Source: Cephalopachus bancanus
Lineage: Eukaryota; Chordata; Mammalia; Primates; Tarsiidae
NCBI GenBank assembly: GCA_027257055.1
Contig: JAPVLO010000133.1
Coordinates: 4,278,001 to 4,342,000 of the forward strand
Direction of reading: 5' to 3'
DNA: 64,000 nt
Part shown: positions 34,997 through 46,803 of the stretch, piece after piece
Numbering within the stretch: position 1 is the first letter of the stretch
How the letters are laid out: each line of letters starts with the position of its first letter
The notes under the pieces: model-generated
What the model was told of the DNA's origin: nothing
The model's input: the letters and a program-made list of their open reading frames with translations, nothing else
Databases searched by the model: none
Program-made: the position numbers and the translations under genes

Positions 34997-35280
34997 TTGA
35001 GTTGGAGTCTCACTTTGTCGCCCAGGCTGGAGTATACAGCGGCACACTCACGGCCACCACAGCCTCCACCTGCCGGGCTCAGGTGATCCTTTCACCTCAA
35101 CCTTCCAAGTGGCTGGAACTACATGCACATGCCACCACACCTGGAATTTTTTTTAATTTATTGTACAGATATGGTCTCGCCAAATTGCCCAGTCTAGTCT
35201 CGAACCCCTGGAGTCAGGCAATCCTCTCGCTTCAGTCTTCCAAAGTGCTGGGGTTACAGACTTGCGCCACTGTGCCCAGC
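34966..35280 (-). mobile_element. Alu (private lineage type), antisense
   Basis: Full dimer with (TTTTC)n and T18 tail; sense 5' end GTGCCCAGC. Confidence 0.95.
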
Positions 35281-36047
35281 ATTCTGGGGATTCTATATGT
35301 TGTTCCAAGCACATCTTCACCCCAGGTGATCAAACTTAGAGGTTATCAGAGGTGGGATTTTAATGTCAGTGTTTTAGTTTGGATTCTTCTAGAAACAGAG
35401 AGTGAAACAACGATTCTAGTACAGTTTATGTGGGAATTTCAGGAGACAAGGCTATGAATTGGACACATAAAACAGAGAAGGAAAGGCAACCAATAAAAGG
35501 TCATATCAAGCATGCTACTGCAGTGGGAGACTAGAGCTTAAGCCCACGAGACCCTTCTGGGAAATGATGCAAAATACTCACCCAAGGGATTAGGTGGCTC
35601 AGGTATTTCTCTGCCAGTTTGCAAGATAAATGGGCTGAGGGCTATTCCTTGGGGTGTTTTCGCACCTGCTCTTTCACCGCTCAGTTCAGACAGAGAGAAA
35701 CCTATTGTGTTTTTGGGAAAAAGTCCCCAGGCAGTACGAGGTGGATATTGAGAACCCCCTGGAACCCACCAAAAGGTCGAGGATGTGGGAGGAAGACTAT
35801 GTCTGCTGCCCCAGTCTTGAGGGAAAGATAAAAAACAACAGTTAGCAAGAAGACACACTAGACCTCTAAGAGGTCACCTAGTAAAATCAACAAGAAATGT
35901 AGACAATATAATCTTGATTGAACAGGAAGGGAAAGTCTCACTGGAGCCCAATTAATTGGGCTAATGTGTTTAAAGGGAGCAGGAAGATTCATTGGGGAAA
36001 CAAAACCTGGAAAAGATACAAGAAGTGTTGGAGCCATACTGCCCTGC
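35281..36047. other. No recognisable feature
   Basis: About 770 bases. GTTTTAGTTTGGATTCTTCTAGAAACAG-like text at 35370 hints at an old repeat, not assigned. Two overlapping ~65-codon plus frames and a 106-codon minus frame (35538-35858) have no recognised domain. Confidence 0.4.
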
Positions 36048-36281
36048 CCTGGCTACTATAGCCTTGACGTGCTGGGCTCAGGTGATCCTTCTGCCTTAGC
36101 TTTCCAAGTAGCTGGAACCACAGGTATGCACCACCACACCCAGCTAATTTTTTGATTTATTGTAGAGACAAGGTTTTGTCAAGTTGCCCAGACTGGTCTT
36201 GAACCCGTGGGCTCAGACAATCCCCTCACCTCTGCCTCCCAAAGTGCTGGGATTACAGGCGTGAGCCACTGCACCTAGACA
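36048..36281 (-). mobile_element. Alu lacking the tail end, antisense
   Basis: Starts inside the right arm (CTATAGCCTTGACGTGCTGG) without the GAGTTGGAGTC end or T-tail; the left arm is complete. Confidence 0.92.
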
Positions 36282-36625
36282 TTTCATATTAAAGGAATTG
36301 CATAATATGTAGCATTTTGTGCCTGGCTTCTTTCATTTAGTGTAGTGTTTTCAAAGCTTATCTATGTTAGAGCTTGAATCTATACTTCATTCTTTTGTAT
36401 GATGGAACAATATTCCACTGCACGCGTATAACACATTTTGTTTATCTGGTAATCAGTTGATAGGCATTTGATTCTTTTCAGGTTTTTTTGGCTAATATGA
36501 ATAATGCTGCTATAAACATTTATGTCTAAGTTTTTGTGTGGACGTGTCTTTTTAGTTCTCTTGGGTGTATATTTAGAATTGGAATTGCTGGGTCAAATGG
36601 TAACTCTAGGTTTAACTTTTTGAGG
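36282..36625 (-). mobile_element. L1M fragment, antisense
   Basis: CTGGCTTCTTTCATTTAGTG, CAATATTCCACTGCACGCGT, AATAATGCTGCTATAAACAT and GAATTGCTGGGTCAAATGGT are successive antisense L1M 3' landmarks. Confidence 0.8.
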
Positions 36626-37305
36626 AACTGCCAAATCAACAGGTTTGAAATCTACTATATCAGGACTGCCACCTGGCGACAGTGAGTGTAAGACACAGTC
36701 AATTGTCAGAAGCATTCTGATTTTTGAGAGGGTAAAATATGAGGAAAAAAGTATATGCCTTAGAATTGTTGTAATAGGATATAAAGATTTGACTTCTGTT
36801 GTACAGTTACAGTTGAAGAACAAAAGAAATGATAAATCCTATGGGTACAGGCACTTTGATTCCCAAATCAGATGATGTTTCTTATTGTAAATTTAGATAT
36901 TAGAATTTTAGTTTACATTTCAGAATGAGTTTGATCACAATGAGTTCATTTATAAGTCATATCAACTCTAGTCTCTGGAAAGATACAAGTTTGAGATGCA
37001 AAAGCAAAGATCCACATTTGAGACTGCGATGTATTAAAAAAATAATACATTCCTCATGGCTATGCAAGACTTCACCTCTCTACCTGTCTGTGGTCTTTAA
37101 ACTGTCTTTCAGTTTGAGAGGTAAAGAGGGAAAACAATAAAGTAGACACATGCAGACTGTGCTTTAGGCAATTTTGGAGGTGAAGGAAGGTGATTTTTGT
37201 CCCTAAATGGCAATGACAAGTGGTCCAGGAGGAATGAGAACTGGGAGGATCGGTAGAGGATGGGTTAGGTATTCACCAGCATTCATGGAAGAGAGTGTCC
37301 TGGCG
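36626..37305. other. No recognisable feature
   Basis: About 680 bases, no gene or repeat recognised. Confidence 0.45.
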
Positions 37306-37309
37306 GGCA

Positions 37310-37680
37310 TCTCAGTCTACGTGTGCAGCTCTCACAAATACCTGTTAATGGGACTGAGTAATGTATAAAGAACAGAAATTTACTGCTCACAGTTCTGGAG
37401 GTTACAAAGTCCAAGATCAATGTGGCATCTGATGTGGGCTGCTCTCTGCTTCTAAGATGGTATCTTGTTGTTGTGTCCTCAAAGAGCAGAAGTGATGGAA
37501 GGGTCAGGCAGCTCTGCAAAGTTCTATTATAAAGGCACTCTCTCATTTATGCGGGCAGAGCCCTTCTGGCCTAATCACCTCCCAAGACCCCACCTCTTAA
37601 CACCATCACCTTGAGGTTTTAAGTTTCAACACATTAATTTTGGAAGAGCAAATATATTCAAACCATAGCAGTCAGGGAGA
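37310..37680 (-). mobile_element. MaLR (MLT1-type) LTR, antisense
   Basis: TATAAAGAACAGAAATTTAC, CACAGTTCTGGAGGTTACAA, TAATCACCTCCCAAGACCCC and CAAATATATTCAAACCATAG are MaLR LTR landmarks in reverse order. Confidence 0.8.
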
Positions 37681-37884
37681 AAAACGTTTTCCTCTGAAGA
37701 GTCAGTGGAGCCTGAGTTGCTGAGTCAGTGATATTTGATTTTGGAGATACGACAGTAGAGGATGTGCAGCTATACCTTGTCTGGACTGTTGTGTGCTTTG
37801 CGCAGGGGAGTGAATGGAATGAACATGTGGTCAAATAGCAAAGACTAGGTGTTTGGTTAGACCATAAGGATAGAAAATATCTTT

Positions 37885-38178
37885 ATTTTATTTTATTTGA
37901 GTAGGCAACTCACTCAGTTGTCCAGGCTGGAGTGCAGTGGCACGCTCACAGTCACCGAAGCCTTGAACTGCCAAGCTCAGGTGATCCTTCAGCCTCAGCC
38001 TTCCAAGTAGCTGAAACCACAAGGATACGCCATCAAGTCCAGCTAATTTTTTGATCTATTATACAGACGAGGTCTCGCCATGTTGCCCAGGCTGGTCCTG
38101 AACGCATGGGCTCAGGCAATCCTCTTGTCCCTGTCTCCCAAAGTGCCAGGATTATAGGAGTGAGTCATTGTGCTCAGC
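37885..38178 (-). mobile_element. Alu with 13-bp target-site duplication, antisense
   Basis: AGAAAATATCTTT at 37872-37884 and 38179-38191. Full dimer, moderately diverged. Confidence 0.95.
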
Positions 38179-38429
38179 AGAAAATATCTTTTATGCATAG
38201 GGTTGTGGTCATTAATTCTGGAGAAGACCAAGTTAGAAATTCTGGGTTGAGTGTGGCTGAGTGATTGCCAAAATGAGAACCACTGGGTCCCAGTGGGATC
38301 TCAGAGTCAAGATTTGAGCAGCAGAGCTTTGGATCCTGGAAACATCCTTGTCTGGAAGGTGGGTACCTTATGTCTTTTTATTCTGGAAGAACTTTTCTTA
38401 GATGTGATGTAGAGGGACAGTTTGGAGTC

Positions 38430-39060
38430 AGGAGCACTGTTCCATGATAGTTACATAACAAACTACCCTAAAACTTACTGGTTTAACATGTATCTTGCTC
38501 ATAAATATGCAATTTTTGCAGGGCTTGTTTCTGTTCTTTTTGGTGCCAGCTGGGGCGACTTGAAGACTGGGGACCGCAGACAACTGAGAGTTTTCTCACT
38601 CATATGTCTCGCAGCTGATCTTACGATGATTCAGACATCTGGGGGTTACCATCGCTGGGCTTCCTGGGACAGCTTTCCTTATCTTCTTGTGCCCTTTACA
38701 CGAAGTCTCGCTAGTATGACAGTTTCAGAGTAGCGGGGCTTCTTATATTCAGCTGCTAAAGTATGTGTCCCAGTAGAGAGAGCCAGAAGGGAGCCAGTCA
38801 CCTTTTTTTTTTTTTTTTTGGACTTAGCCCAAAAATGTATGCAGTGTCCCCCTGCCTCATGCTCCACAAAAGATCTAGAGGAATGTCAATGTTGCAGGGG
38901 AAAAAGAGCATGTAGGACAAACGTGACCATCTTTGGGAAATGCACTCTGCCACCCTCTGGCCACAATTATATCTCTCTCACATGCAAAATGCTATTCCTT
39001 CTCCCAACACTGTGTACTCTCAGCCCTTTATGACTTCAGATCAAAGTCCAGGGTCTTGTT
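38430..39060 (+). repeat. Old interspersed repeat, same family as 44595-45135
   Basis: ATAACAAACTACCCTAAAAC, TGGTTTAACATGTATCTTGC, GTGCCAGCTGGGGCGACTTG and later CATGTAGGACAAACGTGACC and TGCACTCTGCCACCCTCTGG recur in order at 44.6 kb (AACCAACCCCTAAATCTTAG, GGCATCAGCTGGGGTAG, GCATGTGGGGCAGGATTTGT, CCATCTTGGAAAATTTCATC). Family not named. An A/T run (38802-38819) interrupts it. Confidence 0.6.
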
Positions 39061-39707
39061 CTATAAACCATGTGCTGGTGAAGAGAAGGCCCGTTGGGGG
39101 CAGTTCCTTGCACACAGCTCCTTGAGTACGATTTCTCTTCATCTGAAAGACTTGTAAACTAAAAGACAAGTTCCTTGCTTTTTACACACCCAATATACAA
39201 CCGTAGACTAGGTTTAGAACTCCTGTAAAATCTCCCCTTCAGAAGGCAGGACGGGGGAAGCACACCAGAGTTGCCCTTCCAAAGCAGGTTTGAAACCCAG
39301 TCAGGCACATGCTAGGTCATCAGTTTCTTGGTTAGGATTTAATCCAACTGCCTAGAAATGATTTACCATGGCTCTTGGCTATGGCTTCTAAGCTCTTGGT
39401 TTTGTCATTTAAGTGTCACCTTTTTTCCATAATAAATAAGATAGCCTGCAGCAGAGTAATTTTCTCAGTCTATTACCAACCCATATTTGTAGCCTATTAC
39501 CAACCCATAGTTGTTTGAGCGCTGAAAGGACTCTTTTAATTTTGTATTGTCTTTGTCCCTTTATTCTAATACCAGGACTATTTATTCTAATATAATTATC
39601 TTAGTAACTTTGTGAATCTCCTCTGAATAGTATTAAGTTTTACTCCATCAGATGAAAGTCACACAAATCTTATTGAGATAAGTCTTTCTCTAAAAATTAC
39701 CTTTCTG
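39061..39707. other. No recognisable feature
   Basis: About 650 bases. AGCCTATTACCAACCCATA-type text occurs twice in a row near 39468-39510, a small tandem duplication. Confidence 0.45.
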
Positions 39708-39720
39708 TAAGACAACACCC

Positions 39721-40027
39721 CTCCCTCCCCCACCTTTTTTTTTCAGTTGGAGTCTCTCACTCTGTCATCTAGGTTGTACTGCAGAGGCATACTCACAGTC
39801 ACTGCAGCCTTGACTTGCTGGGCTCAGGTGATCCTTCTGCCTTAGTCTTCTGCTTCAATCTTCCAAGTAGTTGGAACTACAGGCACGTGCCACCATTTTT
39901 CTTGATTTATTGTAGAGATGAGGTCTCACCAAGTTGCTTAGACTGGTCTTGAACCCATGGGCTCAGGCATTCCTCTCACCTCAGCCTCCCAAACAGCTGG
40001 GATTACAGGCGTCTACTGTACCTGGCT
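39721..40027 (-). mobile_element. Alu, first of a tandem pair, antisense
   Basis: Right arm has a ~13-base duplication (TCTTCTGCTTCAATCTTCC). TAAGACAACACCC at 39708-39720 before this Alu and at 40334-40346 after the next one brackets the whole pair. Confidence 0.93.
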
Positions 40028-40333
40028 GAGCCCCCCCCCGCCTTCTTTTTTGAGTAGGAGTCTCACTCTGTCACTCAGGCTGGAGTGCAGTGGCATGCTC
40101 CTGGCCACCGCAATCTCGACCTGCTGGTCTCAGGTGATCCTTCCACTTCAACCTTCCAAGTAGCTGGAACCACAGTTATGCACCACCACACTCAGATAAT
40201 TTTTTTGATTTATCGTAGAGACAAGGTCTTGCCAAGTTGTCCAGGCTGGTCTTGAACCCCTGGGCTCAGGCAATCCTCTCACCTCAGCTTCCCAAAGTGG
40301 TAGGATTACAGGCGTGAGCCACCACACCTTGCC
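40028..40333 (-). mobile_element. Alu, second of a tandem pair, antisense
   Basis: Follows the first after a C9 run; full dimer. The outer target-site duplication lies immediately after its sense 5' end. Confidence 0.93.
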
Positions 40334-40529
40334 TAAGACAACACCCATTAAAAGTCTGAGAGGCACAGTACTGTTTAAAGAAGAATGTCAGCCAGGCATG
40401 GTGGCTCAATCCAAAGTGGTAGGATTACAGGCGTGAGCCACCACACCTTGCCTAAGACAACACCCATTAAAAGTCTGAGAGGCACAGTACTGTTTAAAGA
40501 AGAATGTCAGCCAGGCATGGTGGCTCTAG
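40292..40529 (+). repeat. Exact tandem duplication, 119-bp period
   Basis: 40292-40407 is repeated without a difference at 40411-40526 (116 matching bases, AAT at the junction). The unit contains the sense 5' end of the antisense Alu, ~60 bp of spacer, the target-site duplication AAGAAGAATGTC and the first ~18 bases of the next, plus-strand Alu. Confidence 0.97.
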
Positions 40530-40805
40530 TAATGGTGGTAATTCCAGCACTTTGAAAGGCCAAGGTGAGAGGATTGCCTGAATCCACAGATTCAAGAACA
40601 GCCTGGACAACTTGGCTAGACCTCATGTCTACAGTAAATCAAAAAATTAGCTGGGCGTGGTAGCACATGCCTGTAGTTCCAGCTACTTGAAAGCCCAGTG
40701 GGGAAGGATCACAGCAGGTCGATGCTGGGGTGGCCATGAATGTGCCACTATACTCCAGTCTGGACAATGGCGTGAGACTTCAACTCAAAAAAAGAAAAAA
40801 AAAAA
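40510..40805 (+). mobile_element. Alu with target-site duplication, start also in the duplication
   Basis: AAGAAGAATGTC occurs at 40379-40390, 40498-40509 and, after the A-tail, at about 40806-40817. The first copy comes from the tandem duplication. The right arm is shortened. Confidence 0.94.
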
Positions 40806-41679
40806 AAGAAGAATGTCTATGAGATACACCTCTAAGATTCTTTTATGTGTGTGTGTGGTGGGGGGATTTAATAATACTTATTTCTAATTTCCTCTTGTTA
40901 CACATCTTCAAGTTCTTAGTTTTAGCTACAATCTTGGTGAACTAGTGGGAATATTAGTGTTTTTAATTTTTTTAGTTTTAAGCGTTTTTAATTTTTTTAA
41001 GTTTTAGGCTTGGAGGTACAAGTTACACGGGCATGTAACATGATTGTTACATGGGCATATTGGATACGGTGGGGATGGGGGTCCTGGTGTTCCCATTCTA
41101 CAAATAATGAACATTGTCCCTGATAGGTAGGCTTTGAGCCCTTGGTCTCCTCTCTTTTGGTATCTCCAGTGTCTGTTATTTCTATCATTATGTCTATGAA
41201 TATCCATTGTTTAGCACCCACATGGAGGCAAGATCATGTGGTATTTAGTTATCTGTTTCTGAGTTAGTTCACTTAGGATAAAGGGCTCCAGCTTCATCCA
41301 TGTTGCTGCAAGAAGATGATTTCATCTTTTTAATGGATTTTTATGGTGTATACGTGTCACATTTTCTTTACCCAGTCAACTGTTGATGGACACTAAGGAT
41401 CAGTTCCATGACTTTGCTATTATGAATAGAACAGGTGTCTTTTTTTATAGCATGATTTCTTTTCCTTTGGGTAGATACTCAGTAGTGAGGTTGCTGGGTC
41501 AAATGGTCGTTCTATTTTTAGTTCTTTGAAAGATTGCCATACTGTTTTCCACAGAAACTGGATAGTTGACACAGTGTAGGAGTGTTGTCTTTTCTGTGCA
41601 TCCACACCAACATCTATTGTTCTTTGACTTTTTAATGATAGCCACACTGACAGATATAAGATGTCATCTCATTGTGATT

Positions 41680-41907
41680 CTAATTTGCATGTCTTTGATG
41701 AGCAGCAGTAATAAGCATTTTTTTCCATTTTTCTTGACTGTCTTCTTTTGAGAAGTGTCTATCCATGCCCTTTGCCCACTTTTTGATAGGGTTGTTTGTA
41801 TTTTTCATGTTGAGCTTTTTGAGTTCCTTGTAGATTATGTACATTAGTTCATTGTTATATGCATAGTTTGTAAATATTTTCTCCCATTCCATATGTTTTC
41901 TATTCAT
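41680..41907 (-). pseudogene. L1 ORF2 C-terminal region remnant
   Basis: A 75-codon open piece of the L1 ORF2 reading frame. [18 protein letters not shown] is a hallmark of the ORF2 C-terminal part, preceding the cysteine-rich end. Frameshifted on both sides and therefore inactive. It belongs to the 5'-truncated L1 at 40955-43556. Confidence 0.9.
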
Positions 41908-42433
41908 TCTATTTATTTATTTTGCTGTGCAGAAGCTTTTTAGTTTAAGTTCAATTTGTCTATTTTCATTTTAGTTGATTTGCCTTTGGAGTCTTCATAA
42001 TTTCTTTGGCTAGGCTAATGTCTAGAAGAGTTGATCCCAGGTTTTCTTCTAGGATTTTTATAGTTTCAGGTCTTATGCTTCAGTCTTTAATTCATCTTGA
42101 GTTAATTTTTGTATATAGTGAATTGTAGGGTTCCAGTTTCATTCTTCTGTATATGCCTGGCCAATTTTCCCAGCACCGTTTAATGAATAGTGCTTCCTTT
42201 CCCCATTGTTATTTTTGTCAGCTTTGTCATAGATCTGTTGGTTGTAGGTATGTGGTTTTATTTCTGGGTTCTCTATTCTCTTTCATTGATCTCTTTGTCT
42301 ATTTTGCACCAATAATACGCCATTTTGGTTACTATCTCCTTGTAGTATAATTTGAAGCCAGGTAATGTGATGCCTTCAATTTGTTCTTTTAACTTAGGAT
42401 GGATTTGGCTATTCTGGCCTTTTTTGGGGGTTC

Positions 42434-42725
42434 TTTTTTTTTTTTTTTTTTTTGAGTTGGAGGCTCACTCTGTCACCCAGACTGGTGTGCAGAGGCCGCT
42501 CCCAGCCACTGCAGCCTCGACCTGCTGGGCTCCAGTGATCCCTCTGCCTCAGCCTTCCGAGTAGCCGGAATTACAGGGGCGCGCTACCATGCCCGATGAA
42601 TTTTTTGATTTATTGTAGAGATGAGGTCGCCGCCTAGGCAGGTCTTGGACCCGCGGGCTCAGGCAATCCACTCACCTCAGCCTCCCAAAGGCGTGGGATT
42701 ACAGGCTGAGCCACCGAGCCCGGCT
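42434..42725 (-). mobile_element. Alu, candidate youngest subfamily, antisense
   Basis: Shares with 4604 the short left arm (GAGGTCGCCGCCTAGGCAGG), GGCGTGGGATTACAGGCTGA and GCCACCGAGCCCGG. Long T-tail (T18). Inserted in the antisense L1. Confidence 0.95.
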
Positions 42726-43013
42726 TTTTTTTTTTTTTTTTTGAGTTGCAGTCTCACTATCGCCCAGGCTGGAGTGTAGTGGCATGCTTACAGCCACCGC
42801 AGCCTTGACCTGCTGGACTCAGGCAATTCTTCCACCTCAGCCTTCCAAGTAGCTGGAACTGCAGGTACATGTCACCACGCCCAGTTAATTTTTTGATTTA
42901 TTGTAGAGATGAGGTCTCACCAAGTTGCCTGGGCTGGTCTTGAACCCGTGGGCTCGGGCAATCCTCTCGCCTCTGCTTCCTAAAGTGCTAGGATTACAGG
43001 CTTAAGCCACAGT
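42726..43013 (-). mobile_element. Alu adjoining the previous one, antisense
   Basis: Standard private-type dimer; T19 tail abuts the preceding Alu's sense 5' end. TGGCCTTTTTTGG before the pair and TGGCCTCTTTTTTGG after it bracket both as one target-site duplication. Confidence 0.94.
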
Positions 43014-43575
43014 GCCTGGCCTCTTTTTTGGATTCATATAAATTTTAGGATTGCCTTTTCTAATTTGATAATTGCATTACATCTGTAGATTACTTTGGGT
43101 CATCTGGCCGTTTTAACAATGTTGATTCTTTCAATTCATGAGCATGGGATGTTGTTCCATTTGTTTGTGTCCTCTACAATTTCTTTCTTCAGTGTTTTGT
43201 AGTTCCTGTAGAGCTCTTTCACCTCTTTGGCTAAAGGTATTCCTAAACTTGTGTGTGTGTCTATTGTAAATGGGACTGAATCTTGATTTGGTTCTCAACT
43301 TGAATGTTGTTGGTGTATAGAAATTCTACTGATTTCTGTACCTTAATTTTTGTATTCTGAAACTTTACTGAAGTTGTTTATCAAGTCTAGGAGTCTCTTG
43401 GAGGAGTTTTTAGGTTTTCTAGACAAGCAGTCATGTGAATATTCAGTCATCGATGAACAGAGACAGTTTGACTTCCTCTTTGACAATTTGGATGCCTTTT
43501 ATTTCTTTCTCTTGCCTCATTTCTCTGGCTAGGACTACAAGTACTATGTTGACCAGGAGTGGCCTTTATGATTCT

Positions 43576-43835
43576 TTTTTTTTTTTTTTTTGAGTTGGAG
43601 TCTCACTCTGTCACCCAGACTGGAGTGCAGTGGCCGCTCCATGCCACCGCAGCCTCCACCTGCTGGGTTCCGGTGATCCTTCTGCCTCAGCCTTCCAAGT
43701 AGCTGGAACTACAGGCGCGCACTACCACACCCGGCTAATTTTTGATTTATTGTAGAGATGAGGTCTCATCAAGTTGCCCAGGCGGGTCTCGAACCCGCAG
43801 AATCAGGCAATCTACCACCTCAGCCTCCCAAAGCA
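43576..43835 (-). mobile_element. Sense-5'-truncated Alu with 13-bp target-site duplication
   Basis: CCTTTATGATTCT at 43563-43575 and 43836-43848. The element stops at CAGCCTCCCAAAGCA, lacking ~35 bases of the Alu 5' end, so truncation occurred at insertion. Confidence 0.95.
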
Positions 43836-44138
43836 CCTTTATGATTCTTAGGGAGTGCTTTTGTCTGTTTGAGACACCACCATAAATCTTTCTAAAGCTT
43901 TAAGAAAAGATTGTATATTCACTCCTTTGGTTTCATATTTAGACCATGTTTTTCTGATACAGCCCTAGATTTAGCTCTGCCATTTTTAAGTTTTAGAAAT
44001 ATCTGTCATTTAGAGAGCTGAGAATGAGAAGCATTCTGCTACTACATAGTAAGGGTCTCTTTTTCTCTAGCTTCTAATATTTCCCTCACTTTTCTTTAAG
44101 ACCTCACCAACAGCCTCAACAAGGGCCATCAGGTATCT

Positions 44139-44428
44139 TTTTTTTTTTTTTCCAGTCAGAGTCTTACTCTGTTGCCTGAGCTGGAGTGGCATACTCATGG
44201 CCACCGCAGCCTCAACCTGCTGGGCTCAGGGAATCTTTCACCTCAACCTTCCAAGTAGCTGGAACCATAGGCGTACGCTACCACGTATGGCTAATTTTTA
44301 AATTTATTGTAGGGACAAGGTCTTGCCAAGTTGCCCAGACTGGTCTCGAATCCATGAGCTCAGGCAATCCTCTTGCCTTGGCCTTCCAAAATGCTGGGAT
44401 TATAGGCTTGAGCCACTGCGCCCAGCCT
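44139..44428 (-). mobile_element. Alu with 15-bp target-site duplication, antisense
   Basis: GGCCATCAGGTATCT at 44124-44138 and GGCCATCAGGTTTCT at 44429-44443, one difference. Full dimer. Confidence 0.95.
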
Positions 44429-44594
44429 GGCCATCAGGTTTCTATGAACAGTTTCTTCACTGCATTTTAGGCTTTCAATAACATGCTCTTCGAGGTCTTT
44501 CCAGCTCTTCCTGAATACACAATCCTGACATCATGTGTTTTAGGCTCAATTGCAGTATCATCTCCTTTCCTCAGGTATCAATTTCTTTTCCAAG

Positions 44595-45135
44595 TTACTA
44601 TGCCTTTGTAACCAACCCCTAAATCTTAGAGGCTTAAACAACAACAACATTTATTCTACTCGCAAATTTGTGGTTCAGACGGGATTTAGTGGGGACAGCT
44701 CCTCTCTGCATCTCTTGGCATCAGCTGGGGTAGTTTGAGTTCTTGGGACTGGAATCATATGAAGCTCTCTGGGTTGATGCTGGGACGACCCAAAGAGCTG
44801 GGCGCTGGCACAGTTGGGCCTCTTTGGGCACCTTTCCATAATTCTATGTGGCTATTCCATATGGCCTTCTGGTGTGGCATCTTTGGGGTAGCCAGTCTTC
44901 TTACATGTCAGATTAGGGCTCCAAAGACCCTAGGAGAGAAAGCCAGGTGGAAGCCATATTCCCTTTAATGAACCAATCTCAGAAGTTACACAGAATCACT
45001 TTTGCCACACAAAGGTCTGCCCAATCAGGGATGGAATACAGATTCCAACTCTCAATCACATTGCTGGAAGAGCATGTGGGGCAGGATTTGTATTGGTGCA
45101 GCCATCTTGGAAAATTTCATCCTCCACAAATATGA
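44595..45135 (+). repeat. Old interspersed repeat, same family as 38430-39060
   Basis: Shares the ordered blocks listed for 38430-39060. The two copies have the same orientation and similar length; family not named. Confidence 0.6.
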
Positions 45136-45992
45136 AGTTCTATTTTGCTGTAGGTTAAGTGTGCTTTTCCAGGTAATGTCCTCTCAGCCTTCCTCATGCA
45201 GATGCAATTTCAGAACTTTTGCATCCCAGCCTACTTGCTTCCGAGGAGTCCTTTCTTCTGCTACCTACACTGTGCGACATTTTCTAGGGATGATTCTACC
45301 TTTGTGCTTCCCTGGAGTTTCTGCTTCAAAGTTAGGGGAGCTTCCTGGTAGTTTTAGCTCCTGGAGAGTAAGCAAATGGTGAAAATTCATCTTTGATCAA
45401 GATTTCCTATTGCTAGGATAAGTTCATTTAATCAATATTTTTTGAGTATTTATTTGTCAGGCACTGTAACATAGATGCAGAAGACTGGTTTAATGTTTAA
45501 GAGTTCTTAGAGTCCAGCTGAGTATGAAAGTAATATAGCTTTGGTTCTCACCACCTCAGCCCATGGCAGCTAAGGCAACCAGGATTCAAAATCACAACAG
45601 GCTTGATTTATTGAACTCTACCTTCCTCATATGGCTTAATTTTACCATTTGCTAAGTATCTAACAGTCAAATCACCAGTTAGGCATCTGGTCTGTGAAGC
45701 TGGCATCCCAGGGAACAGGATTTGCACCTTTAAGAAAGCTTTCAGTTTAAGGAAGTATAGCCACATGGCTAGGCCACAGCTTAGGTAGCACCAGAACCTC
45801 TCTCCTCCGAAGATCATGGCAGGTGTCTAGGGTGATGGCTGGAGACAGCAGGCAGCCTTAGGGTGGATGGAGCTGAGAGAGCTTTCTAAGGCTTGTGTAT
45901 TACTCCAGCCAACTTCAGGGCCCTCCTCCCTAACAGAGTTCTGTGCCTTTGGCTCTGAAAGTAGCCCATGAGGCCTTTGGTGATATAACACA
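45136..45992. other. Unassigned, with a short L2-like piece
   Basis: About 860 bases. 45420-45480 (AATATTTTTTGAGTATTTAT, GTCAGGCACTGTAACATAGA) looks L2-like. The rest is not recognised. Confidence 0.45.
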
Positions 45993-46568
45993 CAAGGAAG
46001 GTCCCCTCCAAAAATGGAATTATGTTTTGGAGGGCGGGCGCCTTATAACACAGGCTTCCCCCCACTAGGTACTAGTTCTAGGAACCCATTGGCATCAGTG
46101 TACCAGCTAGTGCTGTAAGAGGCTGTGTCTGGCTTCAGTGAGTTTTGTTTGGAGATTCTTTCAGGGTGTTTGCTCATTTCATGGATCTATGTTTCATGAT
46201 TTACCAGCATACCTGGTCACACCATGCTGAATGTTTAGAAGTTTTGACCAAAACCACATGATCCCTGTGCCCCACCCTTCCTATTCACCTGATCTCATCC
46301 CAAGTGCCTTTTTTTGTTTGTTTCCTTGGATGAGAAAAGTTCTCAAAGTGAAACATTTTACTGATGTGGAAGTGGTGAAACAAAAAATGGCAGAAGCACT
46401 AAAAGGCATCAAAATTGATGGGTTAAACTGTTTTGAGTAGTGGAGAAAGCATCTCAATAGATGTATTGCATCAACTGAAGAGTACTTTGAAGGTGACTGA
46501 AGTTTAAACATGTAAGAATAAATACACAATGTTTTATAAATAAATTCTGGGTTTTTGGGTCCCCCTTG
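45993..46568 (+). mobile_element. Mariner-type DNA transposon, deleted copy 2
   Basis: A 576-bp unit, the best preserved of three. Left end CAAGGAAGGTCCCCTCCAAA, right end GGGTTTTTGGGTCCCCCTTG are inverted repeats. The 3' part retains a transposase C-terminus (see 46231). The N-terminal and DNA-binding parts are absent, so the family spread as a short nonautonomous form or each copy was deleted the same way. Confidence 0.85.
46231..46530 (+). pseudogene. Mariner transposase C-terminal remnant
   Basis: The frame contains SYSPDLIPSAFFCLFPWMRK, matching the mariner signature YSPDL(A)PSD..LFP around the third catalytic Asp, then KHFTDVEVVKQKMAEALKGI typical of the C-terminal helix region. It is open for 69 codons and stopped at 46438-46440; similarity continues beyond the stop (WRKHLNRCIAS). 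The catalytic DD pair further upstream is not recognisable. Inactive. Confidence 0.85.
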
Positions 46569-46803
46569 TACTTAGAAAGCCTCTTCAGTTTCATCTTACC
46601 TTTTATAACTACTGTTGGCTAAAGATAATTACAAACAAAATCTCCTCCCAATCCAGAAAATCTCTCCACAAAGGTAGAAGAGAAAGAAAACAATTGTTTT
46701 ATTGAATAAGCATGAAACTAGAATGTGATGTGTATCACAGGCAATCCACTAAAGGAGTTGCAAGGACAGAAAAAAAGCCTACTCTTTAATACAGCTAAGT
46801 GTG

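Larger units (their letters stand above)
40955..43556 (-). mobile_element. LINE-1, 5'-truncated, antisense, split by two Alus
   Basis: Reading the plus strand: a T-rich 3' tail near 40955, 3' UTR text GTAACATGATTGTTACATGG, TCATCCATGTTGCTGCAAGA, TTGCTGGGTCAAATGGTCGT, then ORF2 body to GTACTATGTTGACCAGGAGT. The Alus at 42434-43013 interrupt it. The 5' end is lost, leaving about 2 kb of ORF2 3' part plus 3' UTR, with several frameshifts and stops. Confidence 0.93.

Noticed and set aside
34810..35457. 215-codon plus-strand frame, longest in the window
   Set aside because: Most of it is the antisense Alu at 34966-35280, with Phe-run from the T-tail; flanks show no domain or splice signals.
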